64,000 nt of DNA from Sapria himalayana (Eukaryota; Streptophyta; Magnoliopsida; Malpighiales; Rafflesiaceae), in the NCBI GenBank assembly GCA_029783825.1, contig JAREIK010003431.1, positions 2,208,674 through 2,272,673 on the forward strand. The letters run 5' to 3'. A program made the position numbers and the translations under genes. Position 1 is the stretch's first letter. Every line of letters begins with the position of its first letter. This document shows, one piece after another, positions 58,136-64,000 of this stretch. The notes beneath the pieces were generated by a model. The model had not been told where the DNA came from, did not search any database, and worked only from the letters and a program-made list of their open reading frames with translations.

Positions 58136-58616
58136 TGGTTATTGATTTAAACAAAAATAGAGGCTCTCCTTCCCTTACGTCCAGACTTGTCGGAAAACCC
58201 ACGGCGGCTGTCGGATCCAGCTACTGCTCCGGCACGATGTTTAGCTCCAACGGAACCCCCCATGCGGCGGCGTACCCCGCCAGCTCTTTCATGGCGGGTT
58301 CGAGCCCGGTCATGGCGGGTTCGAGCCCGGTCATGGCGGGTTCGAGCCCGGTCATGCCGGATTTAACCAGTCCAGCAATACGCACCTTCTTCGGAGGACA
58401 TTCTGGTTGTTGAGCTAGGGTTCTGATCAGAGGAGGCCATTGCAGGCAATGCTCCATTCCTAAATCGATTATGTGAATTGAATCGTTTTTTTTCCCTTTC
58501 CCTTTTCCAGCTCTGACAATGGCGTCATTCGCTGCCATGAATCCGAAAGCGATATAAGGAGAGTGGCCTGGTGAAAGAGATGAAAGGCTTCCATCTTCTC
58601 CGAAGGCCATTGCCAC
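58136..58616 (-). pseudogene. Captured GRAS-domain fragment
   Basis: The reverse frame from 58616 has SPYIAFGFMAANDAIVRA, then SIHIIDLGMEHCLQWPPLI and RTLAQQPECPPKKVRIAGL: the start of the GRAS domain and its VHIID motif. After a triplicated MTGLEPA come KELAGYAAAWGVPLELNIV, the stop TAG (58221) and, in the same frame, LDVREGEPLFLFKSI, matching the following GRAS region. The N-terminus, the rest of the VHIID/PFYRE/SAW parts and the proper start are absent, so about a third of a GRAS domain is present. GRAS proteins are plant transcriptional regulators; this piece cannot act as one. Subfamily is not assigned. The same-frame continuation past one stop suggests moderate age. Confidence 0.8.
58290..58352 (-). 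repeat. Three perfect 21-bp tandem units in the GRAS fragment
   Basis: CATGGCGGGTTCGAGCCCGG plus T repeats three times without change, adding in-frame copies of MTGLEPA to the GRAS frame at a point where the family has only one such segment. Confidence 0.93.
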
Positions 58617-58747
58617 TTTTTTCCACCACGCACTAGTTTTGTCATATTTTTGAGATCAACCTTAAAATTTGGATTTTTTATTTTAAAATTACTATTCACG
58701 TCCAAAATTCAAATAAACCTTTATATACATTTATATTTATATGTTTG

Positions 58748-58752
58748 TATAG

Positions 58753-58783
<31 letters not shown>

Positions 58784-58985
58784 GTTATGTGTTTCTTTTG
58801 TAAATACATATAATGCATGTATATGCAATATATATATATATATATGTATACATACATACAATATGTTACATGTGTAAAAATATGTGTGTGTGTGTATAAA
58901 ACATATATAATATATATGTATAAATATTTATTATATATATAATATATATATTGTCTACACACATGCACACACACACAGTGGGTGT
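58748..58985. repeat. AT/GT microsatellite cluster
   Basis: (AT)n at about 58751-58779, tatata runs to 58845, gtgtgt at 58883-58896 and cacaca at 58958-58977. Frames here are artefacts. Confidence 0.85.
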
Positions 58986-60053
58986 GTGTGCATGTATAAT
59001 TATTTATATGTATAATATAATTTAAGAAAATAAAACAATCTTTTTTTATTTTTTAAAAAGGGGAATTGAGTTTTGTGGACGCACCCCAAAATATTTAAAA
59101 ATACATAATCCATCTTTTAATATTTGAAAAAAAAGTTACCAACTCTTAATAAATTAAAATTTGTTACCCTCAAATACATTAATCCTAAATTATCCTTCAG
59201 TAACACTCTTAATACATTAAAATTTGTTGAACTAAAATATATTAATCTTAAAATTTGCTAGATAACTTCTTAGGTAAGATAAGAATGGTGTATTCACATA
59301 ATTGGTAAGAGGTCTTCTTTTTGGTGAATACAATAAAGTTGAGTGTGCCTCTACCTTGCCTAGATTTGGGGATACCAAAATGTTTTATTTTGTTTTGGTT
59401 TGAGTTATTGGTTTGGTTTGGATTTAATTTTATGATAATTTAATTAAGAGTATGAGCGCCCTCATTTAAAGTAGGTGTACTTAACGCAATAATATTAAAA
59501 TAATAAAGTTTTTTATTATAAAAATTTGTTTTGAACAATAAACATGCAAAATTCTATTATGTCACAAATGCAACATGCTAAAACTAAGAAAGGAGAAAAA
59601 TGGAATCACACTTGAATAAGGAAATTTGAAAGTAATAGGGATTATGATCTTTTATAAATACTTATGTGCACGTGGGGTGTTGACATTTTTTTTGGTATCT
59701 CTCCCATAACTCAAAAAATGATAAGTTCGATACCATTTTTGAGGTTTGTTCTTCAGTTAGGTTTTGTAATATAATTGAGGAGTAACATTTACTTATCATC
59801 TCTTCTATTTGAGGACTTATGGAGGAAGAATCAATGTTTGTGCAATGTTCATGTAGTGTTCATGCGACGTTAGTGATGTGTGTGTGTGAAGATTATTCAT
59901 GTGATGATTGTGTTAAGATCATGGTGCTCATAAATCCTTAGAAGAACATTGAAGATCTAAATATTCATAATTTTAAGGTATTTTTAATTACTTTACATTT
60001 TGTTCTTAAATTATATTGTGCATAGTGAAACATTTTAAATGATGTATTTTAAG

Positions 60054-60569
60054 TAGAGGTGTCAAATGGGACGTGCTGGGCTGACCCAGCCCATTTTTAG
60101 CCGGCTTGATCATACTTTCGTGTCGGGCCAGGCACGGCACGGTTACTGTACCGTGCCGTGCCTGGCCCATCAAGGTTCTGCGGAGGTCAGCCCGACACGG
60201 GCCCGAGGCACGAATCCGCCGTGTTCGGCCCGGTCTGGCCGAACCCCTAATTAAAAAAAATTAAAAGTTCGGTTGCGCGCTGTCGTGCCACCGCGCTCTG
60301 AACCTCTAATTTAAATAAAATGAGAGTTTTGGCAAGCGCCATCGCGCCGCCGCATTGCCCGAAACACTACTTTAAAAAAAATTTAGGCTTCTCGACTCGT
60401 GCCGAGGTACCGTGCCAATAGGCCGCGGTACCGTGTCGGGCCAGGCACGACACGAGGTCCTGTTGGCCTCGGCAAGAGCCTGGGCATGGAAAATTTCTGT
60501 GCCGGGCCGGCCCAGGTACGGCCGAATCATGCCATGTCTCGTGCCGGCCCGGCCCGATTGACACCTCTA
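60054..60569. mobile_element. hAT-type non-autonomous element, perfect TIRs and TSD
   Basis: 516 bp with perfect 12-bp inverted ends (TAGAGGTGTCAA / TTGACACCTCTA) and a perfect 8-bp target duplication ATTTTAAG (60046-60053 and 60570-60577). GC-rich interior with an exact 19-bp stem (60125-60143 with 60150-60168). It has no transposase. It sits within the 5' LTR; the 3' LTR shows the uninterrupted site. This is the best preserved of five family members in the window. Confidence 0.95.
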
Positions 60570-60645
60570 ATTTTAAGTGTGAAAATTCTACCATATTTAT
60601 GGCAGAATATTTATTTGTGATCATATGTTTGTGGTGTTAATTTTA

Positions 60646-60685
<40 letters not shown>
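60646..60685. repeat. (CA)n microsatellite
   Basis: About 19 CA units inside the 5' LTR, absent from the 3' LTR. Confidence 0.93.
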
Positions 60686-60687
<2 letters not shown>

Positions 60688-60909
60688 AGAATCATATATG
60701 CATAAATATATATATATTGAACAATTCGAAATATATATATTTATGTTTTTAGGACAAAATTTTTGAAAATTGAAACTCATTTGAATATGATGTGTATATG
60801 GTAAATTTTCTAATCAGAAAATACTAAATTAATCAACTTTGTTAGACCGAGAATTCATTCAGAGACTACTCTCGGTTTTTGGATAGGATCATAGTTGGTC
60901 CCCGATAAA

Positions 60910-60921
60910 TGGTATCATAAT
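60910..60921 (+). other. Copia primer-binding-site relic
   Basis: TGGTATCATAAT resembles TGGTATCAGAGC and lies just after the 5' LTR. Confidence 0.6.
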
Positions 60922-60989
60922 GTTGTTTTTATATTTTATTTTCTAGTGAATCGATTTTTTTTTTTTTTTTTTGGGATGGATGAAGAAAA

Positions 60990-62350
60990 TAATTTGCTAT
61001 ATATGATTAACTTGAAATCATCCAACTATTCGACCTAAAATTAAAATGATGGATCTCTTAATGATGATAGATTTACTTGAATTGGTTCTCGGTGATCCAA
61101 GCTATAAAGAATGAATGAGATCAAATTGAAGAAATTAACTACAAGGTAGTTGTCACAAAGAAATAATAAATTTGAAAGATAACTTTCCATCATATCTCAG
61201 CTATCACAAAAGCAGATGAAAAATACAAAAAGTTAGAATTAATATACGGGAAAAATATATCGAGAAATAAAACCATGATAATCTATTGCTTGGTTAAATT
61301 ACAAATATCATGATGGATTTGATATGGATGCATACTTTAGTCTTTTTTAAGTATTGATTAACCAATTAATATCTATTAAAATAGTGTTTGATGATGATGT
61401 GTGGACATCCCTACTTCTTTGCTTGCTTCTCAAGAGTTGGTAGACACTCATTATCTTTTTGAATATCTTTTCTCCTAATAATTTCTACACCATGATTATT
61501 ATTACCAAAAGTCTGGAAAAAGAGGTTGCATGATAGAGGAAAAAAGTGATTTCTCTATATAATATCCTAGTTTTTGATGAAAATTAGACGAGAAGTATAA
61601 CGAGATCAAAACTCATACTGGTGGAGAGAAGTAATAGTTTTTTTAAAAGGAAGTTCACAGTCAAACCCATGGTGAAATATTACTACTATAATCAAGTAGG
61701 ATATTTCAAGATGGACCATCCCAAGTAGAATAAACTCTAAGAAAAACATATGAAGAGAGATAGAGCCAGAAGGGTGGTTGAAACTTTTTTCATATAGTGC
61801 AACATTACCTTTTTTAAGCAATGTTGAACCCTAAAAGAAAGTTTGTCAAGAGAGTGACTATATGATCGATTTAGCTACCAACTTACACGTCACTCCTAAA
61901 CCATGACTAGTTTGTGACATATATATGTATGAACTATGTATTAGTCAAGATGAGTGATACAATGATATCAAGAATATTGAGCAATTAGGATGTTTCTCTG
62001 GAGAAAACATGGGATACCAATTGCTTTTCAAGGATGTCTTACATATCCTAGATGTTCGAATGAACCTACTATTTATGGGAATGCATAGGAATGTTGGATA
62101 GTACATATCAAGTGGAAAATTTTGAAGAAGGCCAATGAAACTTAATAAAAGGGTCAGGGTCACTGGATATAGTGAGCGATAAAATAGTAAATTCATTCTA
62201 TATTACTCTAGATAGGATTAGCTCAAATTGGATAAATACCTGACAAAAAAGTAGTCCACACTTACAATTCAAAGTTGCCTAGGAATGTTAGAAAAATTGG
62301 TACGTCTAGGAAATGTCATTACTAATGTGAATATTAATATGACTTTTACT
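60990..62350 (+). pseudogene. Copia gag/protease relic
   Basis: Multi-frame translation gives gag-like FDDDVWTSLLLCLLLKSW (about 61390-61440), a damaged zinc knuckle YYYYNQVGYFKMDHPK (about 61680-61728), a protease-like YMIDLATNLHVTPKP (about 61860-61905) and LLFKDVLHILDVRMNLLFMG (about 62020-62080), the usual block after protease. Stops and frameshifts throughout. Pol is missing; the sequence passes directly to the 3' LTR at 62673. Confidence 0.62.
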
Positions 62351-62672
62351 CTAACTGCTCCCAAGGGTTACAGTTCACACTAATCAATGAAGAACTAATG
62401 AGTCTGAAATAGAAGTTAACATGCCTACTTTATTTACTCATGAAGATTAATTGCATCAAGGAGGAGTTGGTGGCTCAATAAGAAAAGTAGATGTCTTGAG
62501 TTCTCGTGTGACTGATTTTAATTTTTAGAAAACTTTTTCTCATATGAGGAATACGAAATATTTTTGTACTCAATGAGATAAAATAAATTTCCTATGACTT
62601 AGATTATTTAAATTTAAATCAAGGATATGTCTTGGTCTTTCCAAATAAAGTACAAAGGAAAATTATTAGGTA

Positions 62673-63585
62673 TGTCTGGGTTTGGTTGACTAATATATTT
62701 TATTTTGTTTTGGTTTAATTTTTTGTTTTGGTTTAGTTTTGCTTTTATGATAATTTAAATGAGAGTATGGGTGCTCTCATTTAAATGGGTACATTGAACA
62801 ATAAAATTAAAATGACAAAGTTTTGTATTATAGAATATTCTTTTGAAAATGCATGCTAACAAATCACACACACAACACACTAAGACATGCTAAAATGAAT
62901 AAGAAGAAAAATGAGATCACATGTGAAAAATGAGATCACACATGGGGTGTTGATATTTTTTAGGTTTCTCTTCTATAACTCAAAATGATAAATTGTATAA
63001 TATTTTTTAGGTTTCTTCTTCAATAAGCTTTTGTAATATAATTGAGAGTGAGCATTTAATTCTCAACATTTTTTAGTTGATGATTTGAGGTGGAAGAACC
63101 ATTGTTCATGTGGTGTTTATGTGGTGTTTTCGTGGCATTCATGTTGTGTTCATGTGAAGATTATTTGAGTGGTGATTATTCGTAGTACTTGGAAATATCC
63201 GGAAGAATTCTAAAGATCTTAAAATTCATCATTTACATGTATTTTTAATTACTTTACCTTTTGTTCTTGAATTGTATTATGCACATTGAGACATTTTGAA
63301 TTGTATGTCTTTAGTATGAATATTCTTTCATTTTGGAAGAAGAATATTTGTTTGTAAATTTGTGCTTGTGGTCATATATATATATCCAAGCAAAATCATA
63401 TATGCATAAATATATACATATTTATGTAATTGGACAAAAAAATTTAGAACCCCAAAAATTATTAGAATTTATTGAGTAATTATGTAAATTTTTTAATGAG
63501 AAAATTAAAAGGTCCTAAAATGAAAATACTAAATTAATCAATTTTGTTGGACCAAAAATTCATTCCGAGACTATTCTTGCTAATT
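62673..63585 (+). repeat. 3' LTR of decayed copia element
   Basis: Begins TGTCTGGGTTTGGTTGAC and aligns with 59357-60880 minus its insertions. At about 63306-63320 it shows the site (gtctttag followed by tatgaat) corresponding to the hAT target in the 5' LTR, without insertion. Confidence 0.65.
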
Positions 63586-64000
63586 TTAAAATATTACAAC
63601 AATGAAAATGTTGCATTACAACTATCTATACATATACTACATTAGGTATTTAGTTTCAAATATATTTTTCTTTATTGGATATTCTTTTTCTACTTCTAAA
63701 ATTATAAATTTAGATTAATATTGGTAAATTTATTTTTTTATAACATTTATAATGAATCATAGCAAAATAAATAAATTCGAATATAACATTTTTGAGGATT
63801 TAGAGAGAACTCAACCTCATCTAGTTTGTGTCTTAGGTCTTTTCCTATGCAACTAAAAACATAGGCTTAACTTTTATTACTTAAAAAAAACATAGGCTTA
63901 ACTAGCAGTATGGACCTCAACTAGTTTAGAGAGATCTCAACCTCATTTAACATATGATATATGGACCCATTTTAAAATAATAAAAAATATTAGAAGAGTT
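63586..64000. other. AT-rich spacer, nothing identified
   Basis: Only short local direct repeats (aacataggcttaact; a gagagaactcaacctcat-like unit twice near 63800 and 63930). No gene. Confidence 0.5.

Larger units (their letters stand above)
57963..58710. mobile_element. Pack-MULE-like element carrying a GRAS gene fragment
   Basis: The left arm (57963-58052) and right arm (58621-58710) are inverted copies of about 90 bp: TTTTGGACGTGAATAGTA, TTTTAAAATAAAAAATCCAA, AATATGACAAA and CTAGTGCGTG are shared. The flanking nonamers AAATTATCC (57954-57962) and AAATAAACC (58711-58719) agree at 7 of 9, the duplication length of Mutator-like transposons. The interior is GC-richer and encodes part of a GRAS transcription factor on the reverse strand. 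No transposase is present. This is the classic layout of a gene-capturing Pack-MULE, inferred from structure. Confidence 0.75.
59357..60880 (+). repeat. 5' LTR of decayed copia element
   Basis: Begins TGCCTAGATTTGGGG and aligns with 62673-63585 (shared tgttttattttgttttggtt, ggggtgttgacatttttt, tttttaattactttac, atcatatatgcataaatata, actaaattaatcaa). It is interrupted by the hAT element at 60054-60569 and a CA microsatellite at 60646-60685. Confidence 0.65.
59357..63585 (+). mobile_element. Decayed copia element with both LTRs and deleted pol
   Basis: Two direct repeats (59357-60880 including a later insertion, and 62673-63585) flank a ~1.8-kb interior with a copia-type primer site and gag/protease relics. 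Without the inserted hAT element and CA repeat the 5' LTR is close in length to the 3' LTR (about 0.9-1 kb). Integrase and reverse transcriptase are absent. No target duplication was established. Confidence 0.68.

Noticed and set aside
62457..62520. tRNA-like stretch (tggctcaat ... gagttctcgtg)
   Set aside because: Loose similarity to Pol III A and B boxes but no cloverleaf could be drawn; not called as tRNA or SINE.
1..64000. CRISPR arrays, prokaryotic operons, rRNA genes, organelle DNA insertions
   Set aside because: Nothing with CRISPR spacing, no rRNA or recognisable plastid or mitochondrial genes; the tandem arrays have contiguous units without unique spacers.

Overview
This is plant nuclear DNA: strongly AT-rich, built almost entirely of transposable elements at different stages of decay, with one clear intact host gene. 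The evidence for a flowering plant is the element set (Ty1/copia with an initiator-Met tRNA primer site, Athila/Tat-like Ty3/gypsy gag and protease, CACTA with TNP2-type transposase, plant LINE with zf-RVT and RNase H, hAT, Mutator-like elements) and a plant glyoxal/galactose-oxidase-like (GLOX) gene. I cannot name the species.

Layout. 0.2-2.6 kb: two small hAT-type elements either side of a decayed hAT transposase. 5.04-9.39 kb: a young copia element with 180-bp LTRs, a 6-bp target duplication and a nearly intact polyprotein broken by one stop and an internal deletion. 9.4-14 kb: AT-rich spacer with a 23-bp palindromic tandem array, a polypurine tract and a diverged 56-bp array. 14.7-15.3 kb: copia gag relic. 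16.7-19.6 kb: reverse-strand gypsy gag/protease relic carrying a hAT insertion. 19.7-30.9 kb: a nest of copies of one ~2.3-kb LTR in both orientations, including a reverse-strand LTR-internal-LTR unit (20.7-29.4 kb) whose 5' LTR is split by another LTR copy. 31-32.8 kb: gypsy gag relic downstream of a decayed primer site. 33-36 kb: fold-back MITE, hAT remnant, probable LTR. 36.5-40.9 kb: another LTR copy followed by a copia relic. 41.8-42.5 kb: microsatellites.

42.485-53.878 kb is one complete but decayed CACTA transposon (CACTACAAGAAA/TTTCTTATAGTG ends, TTG target duplication) with two reverse-strand transposase-type genes; a 5'-truncated LINE sits inside its TNP2 gene. 54.56-55.71 kb is a GC-rich fold-back element with Mutator-like ends. 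The intact GLOX gene lies at 55.975-57.633 kb. Just downstream (57.963-58.710 kb) is a 748-bp element with ~90-bp terminal inverted repeats and a 7/9-matching 9-bp target duplication that carries a fragment of a GRAS transcription-factor gene: a Pack-MULE-like gene capture. 59.36-63.59 kb is a decayed copia element with both LTRs; its 5' LTR contains a hAT element with perfect 12-bp TIRs and a perfect 8-bp target duplication, and the 3' LTR preserves the empty site.

No operon logic applies. The only gene expected to make a functional protein is GLOX. The rest is a stratigraphy of insertions whose order can be read from the nesting.
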